Of a stretch of 5,540 nucleotides of DNA, positions 1 through 5,540 are shown piece after piece. The notes below the pieces were generated by a model. That model was not told the DNA's origin. It saw only the letters and a list, made by a program, of their open reading frames with translations, and did not search any database. The stretch is taken from positions 1-5,540 of the forward strand of contig JAFZZD010000860.1 in assembly GCA_017615955.1 (NCBI GenBank). Reading direction: 5' to 3'. Source of the stretch: Victivallales bacterium (lineage in GTDB: Bacteria; Verrucomicrobiota; Lentisphaeria; Oligosphaerales; Oligosphaeraceae). Every line of letters begins with the position of its first letter. Positions within the stretch are counted from its first letter, which is position 1. The position numbers and the translations under genes are program-made.

Positions 1-5
1 ACACA

Positions 6-12
6 AAAGGAG
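6..12 (+). promoter_or_regulatory. Shine-Dalgarno site of the GH39-like gene
   Basis: AAAGGAG is a strong match to the anti-Shine-Dalgarno sequence and lies five bases (TTTTT) before the ATG at 18. It fixes the start of the GH39-like gene. No promoter can be judged because only 17 bases precede the gene, so it could be the first gene of a transcript or a member of an operon running in from the left. Confidence 0.85.
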
Positions 13-17
13 TTTTT

Positions 18-1910
18 ATGGGATATTACTTCATACCGCGCAAGGAAAAGAAAGTTGAATTTTCGGAACTTCCATTCTTTCCATGTAGGCCATTGGACAA
101 GGAGCCTACAGAGGATGACTGGAAATCCATACCATCCGTAACCAGTTTCTGCCCGCGGGGATACAGAATTCTCGCATCCACATCCGACATTTCCGCGCAG
201 TTTGCAGTGGCGAATGGACGTGTATATGCCCGCATTGAATGCAAAACCTATTGCCAAAAAGCCATCCCAATGAGGAAGACGTTCAAGGGCTGGTGCTTTG
301 ACAATTCAGCGGAAATCACATTCGCCAACCAGAACGGCATCTACCAGTTCCAGGTAAATCCAAATGGCGCCTTGAGCAAGTTCACAAAGGCTCTGGAAAT
401 CCAGGATGTGCAGGTCTCTGGCAGGAACGAACCTGGGGGCTGGGTGCTGTACTTCTCCACGCCCCATGACAAGATTTTCCTGGGCGAAGACGCAGTTGCG
501 TTTCAGGTCACAGTATATGACATGGACACGGTGCTGGGCGCCGTCTATTATGACTGCTGCACCAAGGAAGGCTGCTCTGACCTGCATACTGTCATGGGCT
601 GCCTGAAGATAAGCGCTTACAACGATTTTTCGCCTGAATTCCGGCAAGACAACCTGCTTCCGCCAGATATGGAGCGCCTGAAACTGATGACGCTCAGCGT
701 GATAAGGAACAGCGGCCTAGGCGAAAGTCCTGAATTGAATACCCCAGAGCAAATACGCGGCGCGGCACACGATGCGGGAATGGCACTTAAGCCCAAACGA
801 GGTGCAATGCCTGAAGTTGATTTTGCGCAAAAAGGCGGGAAGGTACGCCCGCTGTATGGCGTCAACCTGGGGCCGAACATCTCCAACCAGGCCAACAAGG
901 ACTACAATCCTTACTACAAGAAACTGGGTGCCAGCAGCATGCGCCCCCATGATGCAGCGCTGGCAAATCCAGGCTGCCGCATTGTTGACACCATATTCAT
1001 ATTTCCTCTGGAACATCTGGATCCAAAAGTGCCGGAAAACTACTATTTTGACCAGACCGACTACTACCTGAAGAACACCATGGACCAGGGTTCCGAGATA
1101 TACTACAGGCTCGGCGTCTCAATTGACCATGCCAAGGTCAAATTCACTGCCCTTGCACCCAAGGACTTCAACCACTATGCAGAAGTCTGCGCGGGCATAG
1201 TCAGGCACTACAACCATGGCTGGGCCAATGGCCATCACTGGAACATAAAATACTGGGAGTTCTGGAACGAGCCTGAATCGTACATGATGTGGAGCAAGTC
1301 TCTGGATGAATTCTTTGACTTGTTCGTGCTGGTAGGCAAGCGCCTCAAGGCGGAGTTTCCTGAAATCAAGTTTGGAGGGCCAGGCGCCATGTCCCTATCC
1401 CTGCCATTGTTCCAGCGGCTGGAGAAGAAATGCAGGGAAAATGGCTTTACGCCAGATTTCATCTCCTGGCACCAGTACAGTTCCAACATGGAAGGCCTCA
1501 GGTTCCAGCCCTTCACTGCCAGGGCATTCATGGACAGCCTGGGCTGGACAAAGGCGGAGGTACACCTCACTGAATGGCACTATATCACAATGGGACCAGG
1601 TTCGGACGAAGGCATCGCGGAAATGCAGGGCGTGGATTCCGCAGCGTTCACGGCTGGCGTCATCGCCGGCTGGCAGGACACACCAATGGACTTGTCCCAT
1701 TTCTACACGGCGGGAGCCAGTGGCTATGGCTGCTTCAGCAGATTCGGCAAGCCAACGCCGCTATACTATGGGCTTTGCGCAGTCGGCGACCTGCAATGCA
1801 ACTACAAGACCAGGATAAAGTGCGAACAGGGACCAGGCGAGAGCCGTTTCATAGCCGCCGAGGATGACAATGGCGGCTGCCTCCTGCTGTATTCCGTGCT
1901 GAAGATGTAG
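18..1910 (+). CDS. GH39-like glycoside hydrolase with N-terminal CBM9-like domain, ends at an early amber codon
   Basis: Probable retaining glycosidase of clan GH-A, closest from memory to the GH39 (beta-xylosidase/alpha-L-iduronidase) type; the substrate cannot be read from the sequence. Residues about 25-205 look like a CBM9-like beta-sandwich that often precedes such enzymes. After a linker, the barrel begins near residue 275 (VRPLYGVNLGP, then KLGASSMRPHD). The acid/base is inferred as E418 in YWEFWNEPE and the nucleophile as E519 in VHLTEWHY; their spacing of 101 residues fits barrel strands 4 and 7. H485 in ISWHQYSS is another typical active-site position. Residues from about 600 start a C-terminal beta-sandwich. 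The N-terminus (MGYYFIPRKEKK) has no signal peptide, so a cytoplasmic enzyme acting on imported oligosaccharides is likely. The start is set by the AAAGGAG site. The oddity is the TAG at 1908-1910, which cuts the last domain in mid-fold while the same frame continues for 62 codons. Catalytic residues are intact, but stability of the short form is doubtful. Confidence 0.9.
   Translation: MGYYFIPRKEKKVEFSELPFFPCRPLDKEPTEDDWKSIPSVTSFCPRGYRILASTSDISAQFAVANGRVYARIECKTYCQKAIPMRKTFKGWCFDNSAEITFANQNGIYQFQVNPNGALSKFTKALEIQDVQVSGRNEPGGWVLYFSTPHDKIFLGEDAVAFQVTVYDMDTVLGAVYYDCCTKEGCSDLHTVMGCLKISAYNDFSPEFRQDNLLPPDMERLKLMTLSVIRNSGLGESPELNTPEQIRGAAHDAGMALKPKRGAMPEVDFAQKGGKVRPLYGVNLGPNISNQANKDYNPYYKKLGASSMRPHDAALANPGCRIVDTIFIFPLEHLDPKVPENYYFDQTDYYLKNTMDQGSEIYYRLGVSIDHAKVKFTALAPKDFNHYAEVCAGIVRHYNHGWANGHHWNIKYWEFWNEPESYMMWSKSLDEFFDLFVLVGKRLKAEFPEIKFGGPGAMSLSLPLFQRLEKKCRENGFTPDFISWHQYSSNMEGLRFQPFTARAFMDSLGWTKAEVHLTEWHYITMGPGSDEGIAEMQGVDSAAFTAGVIAGWQDTPMDLSHFYTAGASGYGCFSRFGKPTPLYYGLCAVGDLQCNYKTRIKCEQGPGESRFIAAEDDNGGCLLLYSVLKM
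1908..1910 (+). other. In-frame amber codon interrupting the GH39-like gene
   Basis: TAG at codon 631 sits between LLLYSVLKM and ETQLRIKLKNLP, two stretches that read as adjacent beta strands of one sandwich domain. A single base change from CAG, AAG, GAG, TGG, TAC or TAT would restore a sense codon; no insertion or deletion is needed because the frame is unchanged on both sides. The following base is G, which is not an especially leaky termination context. Explanations in order of my preference are a recent nonsense mutation or a consensus base error, then suppression or recoding of TAG. The last option is weakened because the extended frame also ends in TAG. Confidence 0.8.
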
Positions 1911-2099
1911 GAGACGCAGCTGCGTATAAAACTGAAGAACCTGCCATCCAACGCGAAAATCAAGTCAGTTGAAATCCTGGACGAGGAACACCCCGTGCCA
2001 GCCGAAGGCAAATGGCAACTGGAAGGTGACTTGCTTGTCATAGACAAGGCACCAGGCAGCGCCGTAGTAGTAGCGACGGTGTCCTCGCCGTCGCACTAG
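1911..2099 (+). pseudogene. Downstream in-frame remainder of the GH39-like gene (C-terminal beta-sandwich)
   Basis: Sixty-two sense codons follow the amber codon in the same frame and end at TAG 2097-2099. The translation begins ETQLRIKLKNLP and continues with KIKSVEILDEEHPV, GKWQLEGDLLVIDKAPGSAV and VVATVSSPSH. Alternating hydrophobic residues, the KLKNLP strand-turn and the closing DKAPGSAVVVATV strand are what the C-terminal sandwich of GH39-like enzymes normally shows. Codon choice (ctg, aag, gaa, gac) matches the gene upstream. There is no ATG and no ribosome-binding site inside, so this is not a separate gene. With the amber codon read as sense, the enzyme would have 693 residues. The last eight codons (gcg through cac, 2073-2096) lie within the palindromic repeat at 2067-2096, so the extreme C-terminus is repeat-derived. 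Whether any full-length product is made cannot be seen here. Confidence 0.8.
2067..2096 (+). repeat. REP-like palindromic element, left arm, forming the 3' end of the GH39-like frame
   Basis: The 30-base unit holds a strong hairpin: 2073-2081 pairs with 2086-2094 (eight Watson-Crick pairs and one T-G wobble) around a TCCT loop. It is preceded by tandem TAG triplets (2065-2073) lying out of frame with the gene. The unit recurs inverted at 2181-2210 with 21 of 30 identical positions and no gaps. In the GH39-like frame it encodes VVATVSSPSH, followed directly by TAG. There is no T-run after the stem, so it is not a classical intrinsic terminator, though it could stabilise a 3' mRNA end. Assignment to the REP class is by structure and position only. 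Confidence 0.7.
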
Positions 2100-2130
2100 C
2101 GATGCGCCGATAGTAAATGAGTGCACGGCG

Positions 2131-2152
2131 GCGCAGGCAAGAATGCCCGCGC
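2131..2152. repeat. Palindrome with GGCA/TGCC core between the convergent genes
   Basis: 2131-2139 can pair with 2144-2152: GCGC, then an A/C mismatch, then GGCA, with loop AGAA and the complementary TGCC and GCGC on the other side. It lies in the non-coding centre of the spacer and shares bases 2145-2152 with the next palindrome, so the two folds are mutually exclusive. Its compact shape with a tetraloop is typical of dispersed extragenic palindromes. It has no adjoining T-run. Confidence 0.55.
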
Positions 2153-2172
2153 ACAGGACGAGCCGCGCGGGC
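2145..2172. repeat. Perfect 8-bp inverted repeat, competing hairpin in the spacer
   Basis: GCCCGCGC at 2145-2152 is the exact reverse complement of GCGCGGGC at 2165-2172, with a 12-base loop at 2153-2164. A smaller stem, GCCGC/GCGGC (2162-2166 with 2171-2175), lies on its right flank. It starts six bases beyond the stop codon of the minus-strand gene, so it could act as a 3' stem-loop for that transcript. In that direction only the weak ATTCTT follows, so termination by this hairpin is unproven. Confidence 0.6.
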
Positions 2173-2177
2173 GGCAA

Positions 2178-5100
2178 TTAATGCGATGGCAAGGTACGCT
2201 TCGCTACTTCCACCATTTCAAAATCGTCGAAGTAGGTGGTGCAGTTCTTGCCGTTTGTGCCAAGCATCAGAAGCAGTCCGTCGCATGCGTTCCATTTGTC
2301 CTTTTCAGGAATGTTTGCCTTTAATTCCAGTGTCTGCCATTCGGTGCTGGCCTTGATTTTCCTGCTGATTGGACCCGCCACGATTTTTGCACCGTCTCGG
2401 CCTTGAACGGAAATGGAGAAAACATTGCCTTCTGTGACATTCTCCTGCCTGACCTTGACCCTGATTACATAGTTTTCGCCTGGCTTCGCGGGCAGGTGCC
2501 TGATAAAGGCGCCGCCTCCAGTAGTGTTTGATTTCAGCATCAGACTGGGTGATTTGTCTATGCCACCATCCTTGCTGTGGAGGAATTCGGCATCGCATTT
2601 GCTGTTGCACCATGCGCCCCACTGCTCATTCATATTGTCCAGTATGGGATAGTTTGACTGTGGCGGAAACGCCACTATCCTGAACGAACGGGAGGGAACT
2701 CGGATGCTGAACTTGCCCCCTTTCACTTCAATAGGCTTGCCCTTGTATTCCTCTCTGGCCTCGTAGTCGCCGCCCTTTATGGCGTTCAGGTCAATTTCAC
2801 CGCTCTGCGGGCGTATGTCCTTGTTAGCCAGGAAAAGAACGTATTTGCCATCTGGACAGGCATAGTATGTAATGCGTATTTCGGGATTGCTGGACTTAAT
2901 CGTGTCGTGCTCATAGTAGCGGAAGCACTGCGTTTCCTCCTTGTCCACGCCATACAGCCTCATTGCATCCCAGACTTTCTGAAGTGGCTTCGAGGCCGCC
3001 CAGTCCTGGCTTGTATCAACATCATGGCTTTGCAGCATGCAAATCATGGCCTCCGTGTACTTGTAGTTCTCCTTGCGGAAATTCGCCCTGTCCGCCTGTC
3101 CCAGGGCCGGCAAATGTATCACGCCTATGCCCAGCACGTCCCTGTTGAATTCAGTGCGGTATATAATGTCTGGCACCTCGTCCACATAGCCAAATGGATT
3201 GCGTTGCAGCAGAGAGCCATATTGTTCGCCAGGGAAGAAATAATCCGCCAGTCCAGTCATCATCGGGATGAAGTCCCTCTGCGCATGTATCATGACAGTC
3301 TTGCCGTGCTTGTGGGCGTATGACACTGTCCTGCGAATAAGGTCTCTTTTATAGAGCACGCAGTAGGTGCCGATGTCCCTGCCAAATTTGTCCTTGAAGC
3401 CGCAGCCGTGCAACTTGTTGCGGCAGATGCCATCTCCGCAAAGGTCATAATAGACCTGCCATATTCTGTCGCCGTACTTGTGGTTGTACAATTTGTGCTG
3501 GCCATTAAGAGTATAGTCGTTGATGACTCCGCTGCAACAGGCCGACAGGGAGAAATAGTGTTCGACTTTGTATTTTCCGTCTCCAAGAGGCCTATGCCAC
3601 GGCATTTTATAACTGTATGCCCCAGGCACCTCCCAGTACTTGCGCAGGTAATTCGCCACGGGTTCCATGGTGGTGAGCGCACCTGACGCACCATAGACGG
3701 AGGCCGTGTTTGGCATCCGTGTCTTGTTCTTCTGCTCGAAGTCAGTCGGATGTGGCTCATGCGTGAAGATGCTGTTGAAACCGCCGCTGCCGCCGCCGTT
3801 GATCATTATTTTATGCCCGCCCCGGGTGTCGCCGTACTGTATGATCCTGTTGAGTTTTGGCAGGGGTCTTGTGGGCGTGGCAATGAAAAGCGCCTGATAT
3901 GGGGTGTCCTCGGGAAGGCGTACCTTGCGGTTGATCATCTCCACACGGCAGACGCCAGTTGACTTGTCCACAAAGAACACAGGCTTTTCTGCGTCATATA
4001 CCCAGTTTGCGTCATTGACCATGGTGTATGCGAAACCACCCTTCTTCTCGGAAACCAGCCACAACAGTTTTGCACTGCCGCCATTGGTGGGATATTTGAA
4101 TTCACGCTTCGCATCCTTGCTTTCGTCCACGGTAGGCCTCATCAGGTACTGGTGATTTTCAGGAGCCATTTTCCATGTCAACTCCATTTTGCCGATTTCG
4201 GGTTTGCCGTCAATGCGCCACTTGAAGTTGATCAAACCATCGAATTCCACAGTCGTATTGTATGTGATACTGCAATTGGGCAGTTTTCCCTTGCCGGTGA
4301 ATGTGATGGTGCGATTTGTCCTGGTGGTCTTGCCGCTGCTCCATTTTGGCTCCACACCGTCAATGCTCAATCTGGGACGTTCCGCCAGCAAAGGCTTGCC
4401 GTATGCGATGATTTCCTCGGGCAATGGTCCTGCGCCAAACTTGTAGGTTCTGTTCCATAGCGTGACATTGCGTCCCTTCAATGCGAAGTCCTTCCAAATC
4501 TCCGGGACCTCGTCCTCGTCGCCATAACCATTCATCACCCATGAGAAGTCAGGCCTTTCCACGGAGGCACTGACCTTTTCCTTGCCGCAGGTGGTGTCTA
4601 AAGTGTATTTCCCGACCTGGTTCAGACCATTGAGAATGCGTGTGCAGTCTCCTTCGGCAAAAGTCCAACTTCCCTGTTGTTTCTTTCCGTCAGGTGCAGT
4701 CAGAACGTAGTCCACCTTCAGTTTACCGGCCTTCAACTTTTCCGCCTCTTCATTTGGCAGCGCGGAAAAGTCGAATGCAGCCTCCAGGCGCTCAATCTTG
4801 TCGTTGCGCCCTATGTTCACGCCATTGAGTTCAATGGAGTATGCCTGTATTTCAACATTTCCCTTTTCCTTGCAAAGCGCCAGGTACTGATTGCGTATCT
4901 CCAGGGCAGTCAGCGGGCGGGAGTATATTGCAAAGTCGTCCACCGCAGTCGCATACTTGTGCTTGTCCTCGTAGAACGGGCTTTTGACGCCGATGAAGGA
5001 CTTCGCGTTGTTGCGTGCCTGAATGCCCTTTGACAATCTGACTTTCGCGGGCAGTGCGGTTTCACTGACGCTTTCTCCGTTCAGGTAGAAAGTCAACCGC

Positions 5101-5540
5101 GCGTCATTCCATGTTGCCGCCAATTGATGCCATTCCCCCTTGCGTATCCTGGTCCTTTGAATTGCAACGCGACCAATGTTGCCCCATCCCTGGGGACCTT
5201 CGGAACAGCGCCAGTCAAAATACACCGTGTCACCGAATTCATACAACTGGTATTCAATCCATTTGCCGCCGTCATTGGCCATGATGTGTGCAATTGCTAT
5301 GTTTCCCCTGCTTGCACCATCAGTCTTTGCATCGCATGGGTTATAGTCCATGCCGGCGGTCCAGAGAATAAGCGTCCCCTGATGCGGGTCCACATTTCCT
5401 TCCACATTGTAGCGCAGTGCCTCGCCAGCCTCAGGCTGGTATGCTGGACTTCCGTCAAATCCGATTACGCCGCGCAAGCCCAAATTCACGTCCCTCATGG
5501 TGGTGGAGAATTTGTCCCCCTTGGCAAAGTTTGCATTCAC
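2178..5540 (-). CDS. Large multidomain LamG / GH123-DUF6067-like glycoside hydrolase, 5' end outside window
   Basis: Only the last 1120 codons are visible; the frame runs off the right edge, and the GTG at 5540-5538 is probably an internal valine. A signal peptide, expected for this type, would lie beyond the edge. Visible residues about 5-222 form a LamG/concanavalin A-like sandwich (GTLILWTAG, GEWHQLAATW, FYLNGE, VDDFAIYSRPLT). Residues 225-330 are a beta-rich linker. Residues 331-560 resemble the N-terminal sandwich of GH123/DUF6067-type proteins and end in the typical FIATPTRPLP. Residues 575-870 look like the associated barrel, with YYDLCGDGICRNKLHGCGF (697-715), HGKTVMIHAQRD (745-756) and the FFPGEQYG segment (768-775). 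D699 and E772 are candidate acidic active-site residues by position only. Residues 875-960 are a small beta domain, and 965-1115 a CBM4/9/22-like jelly roll ending in TYFDDFEMVEV. The likely role is extracellular or periplasmic glycan binding and cleavage; no activity can be assigned. The final KRTLPSH lies in the palindromic repeat. It is convergent with the GH39-like gene. Confidence 0.88.
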   Translation of the reverse strand: MNANFAKGDKFSTTMRDVNLGLRGVIGFDGSPAYQPEAGEALRYNVEGNVDPHQGTLILWTAGMDYNPCDAKTDGASRGNIAIAHIMANDGGKWIEYQLYEFGDTVYFDWRCSEGPQGWGNIGRVAIQRTRIRKGEWHQLAATWNDARLTFYLNGESVSETALPAKVRLSKGIQARNNAKSFIGVKSPFYEDKHKYATAVDDFAIYSRPLTALEIRNQYLALCKEKGNVEIQAYSIELNGVNIGRNDKIERLEAAFDFSALPNEEAEKLKAGKLKVDYVLTAPDGKKQQGSWTFAEGDCTRILNGLNQVGKYTLDTTCGKEKVSASVERPDFSWVMNGYGDEDEVPEIWKDFALKGRNVTLWNRTYKFGAGPLPEEIIAYGKPLLAERPRLSIDGVEPKWSSGKTTRTNRTITFTGKGKLPNCSITYNTTVEFDGLINFKWRIDGKPEIGKMELTWKMAPENHQYLMRPTVDESKDAKREFKYPTNGGSAKLLWLVSEKKGGFAYTMVNDANWVYDAEKPVFFVDKSTGVCRVEMINRKVRLPEDTPYQALFIATPTRPLPKLNRIIQYGDTRGGHKIMINGGGSGGFNSIFTHEPHPTDFEQKNKTRMPNTASVYGASGALTTMEPVANYLRKYWEVPGAYSYKMPWHRPLGDGKYKVEHYFSLSACCSGVINDYTLNGQHKLYNHKYGDRIWQVYYDLCGDGICRNKLHGCGFKDKFGRDIGTYCVLYKRDLIRRTVSYAHKHGKTVMIHAQRDFIPMMTGLADYFFPGEQYGSLLQRNPFGYVDEVPDIIYRTEFNRDVLGIGVIHLPALGQADRANFRKENYKYTEAMICMLQSHDVDTSQDWAASKPLQKVWDAMRLYGVDKEETQCFRYYEHDTIKSSNPEIRITYYACPDGKYVLFLANKDIRPQSGEIDLNAIKGGDYEAREEYKGKPIEVKGGKFSIRVPSRSFRIVAFPPQSNYPILDNMNEQWGAWCNSKCDAEFLHSKDGGIDKSPSLMLKSNTTGGGAFIRHLPAKPGENYVIRVKVRQENVTEGNVFSISVQGRDGAKIVAGPISRKIKASTEWQTLELKANIPEKDKWNACDGLLLMLGTNGKNCTTYFDDFEMVEVAKRTLPSH
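2181..2210 (-). repeat. REP-like element, right arm (inverted copy), forming the 3' end of the LamG gene
   Basis: Read on the minus strand, this 30-base stretch matches the plus-strand unit at 2067-2096 in 21 of 30 positions without gaps; about 7-8 would be expected by chance. The identities concentrate in GTAGCGA near the start, CCT and GCC in the middle, and TCGCA at the end. The hairpin is degraded here: only the outer GCGA/TCGC pairs remain clean. In the minus-strand gene it encodes EVAKRTLPSH, followed by TAA, in the same phase as the left arm. Together with the left arm and the palindromes between, it makes a composite inverted-repeat element of about 144 bases. Confidence 0.6.

Larger units (their letters stand above)
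2100..2177. other. Convergent intergenic spacer
   Basis: The 78 bases between TAG 2097-2099 and the TAA of the minus-strand gene (2178-2180) hold no supported gene. They contain the two overlapping palindromes at 2131-2172 and the copy TAGCGA at 2097-2102, which repeats TAGCGA at 2071-2076. A TGA at 2118-2120 would be the next in-frame stop for the GH39-like gene if TAG were read as sense throughout. I see no T-rich terminator on either strand. Confidence 0.6.

Noticed and set aside
1908..1910. Pyrrolysine or genome-wide sense recoding of TAG as the explanation of the internal amber codon
   Set aside because: The known pyrrolysine proteins are methylamine methyltransferases, not glycosidases. 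The extended frame itself ends with TAG at a sensible domain boundary, and the second gene uses TAA. With one case in the window, a point mutation or base error is simpler; it is kept as an open alternative only.
2065..2073. Three tandem TAG triplets as a functional stop cassette
   Set aside because: They are out of frame with the GH39-like gene, where they read as Val-Val-Val-Ala, and are better explained as the edge of the palindromic repeat.
2145..2172. Classical rho-independent terminator
   Set aside because: The stem is strong, but no run of T follows on either strand, so only a repeat/palindrome call is made.
1965..2177. Minus-strand 70-residue reading frame starting with TTG just after the stop of the large minus-strand gene; its hydrophobic start resembles a signal peptide
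   Set aside because: It lies antisense to the continuing GH39-like frame and across the palindromes, has no Shine-Dalgarno site, and its composition follows from the repeat bases.
2117..2356. Plus-strand short reading frames over the spacer and the 3' end of the minus-strand gene
   Set aside because: They are arginine- and serine-rich shadows of the coding strand, with no domain-like pattern or ribosome-binding site.
5538..5540. GTG as the true start of the large minus-strand gene
   Set aside because: It is simply the last complete codon at the window edge. A LamG domain is already under way within a few residues and no signal peptide precedes it, so the gene almost certainly begins outside.

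Overview
The window holds two large convergent genes for carbohydrate-active proteins. They are separated by a short palindrome-rich spacer in which both reading frames end. The protein types suggest a polysaccharide-degrading bacterium of the PVC group, with Lentisphaerae/Victivallales-like or related Kiritimatiellota/Planctomycetota lineages as the best guess. They are a GH39-like enzyme with a CBM9-like front domain and a giant LamG plus glycoside-hydrolase-like protein. This taxonomic reading rests on remembered family resemblance, not on a marker gene.

Positions 1-2099, plus strand: a ribosome-binding site and a 630-codon GH39-like gene (18-1910) with recognisable catalytic glutamates (E418, E519). 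The frame meets a single amber codon at 1908-1910 and then stays open for 62 more codons to a second TAG at 2097-2099. Those codons read as the missing second half of the enzyme's C-terminal beta-sandwich. The gene is therefore a nonsense-interrupted or recoded 693-codon gene, or it contains a base error.

Positions 2067-2210: an inverted-repeat structure. A 30-base element at 2067-2096 recurs in inverted orientation at 2181-2210 (21 of 30 positions identical, no gaps). Two overlapping GC-rich hairpins lie between the two arms. Each arm forms the last codons of the gene that enters it, in the same reading phase, so both proteins end in Pro-Ser-His-stop (VVVATVSSPSH and VEVAKRTLPSH). This looks like a REP/BIME-type mobile palindrome that has become the 3' end of two unrelated genes.

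Positions 2178-5540, minus strand: a gene cut off at its 5' end by the window edge. The visible 1120 residues comprise a LamG-like domain, a beta-rich linker, a GH123/DUF6067-like beta-sandwich and barrel region, a small beta domain and a C-terminal jelly-roll carbohydrate-binding-like domain. The two genes probably serve glycan breakdown, but they face each other and so belong to different transcripts.
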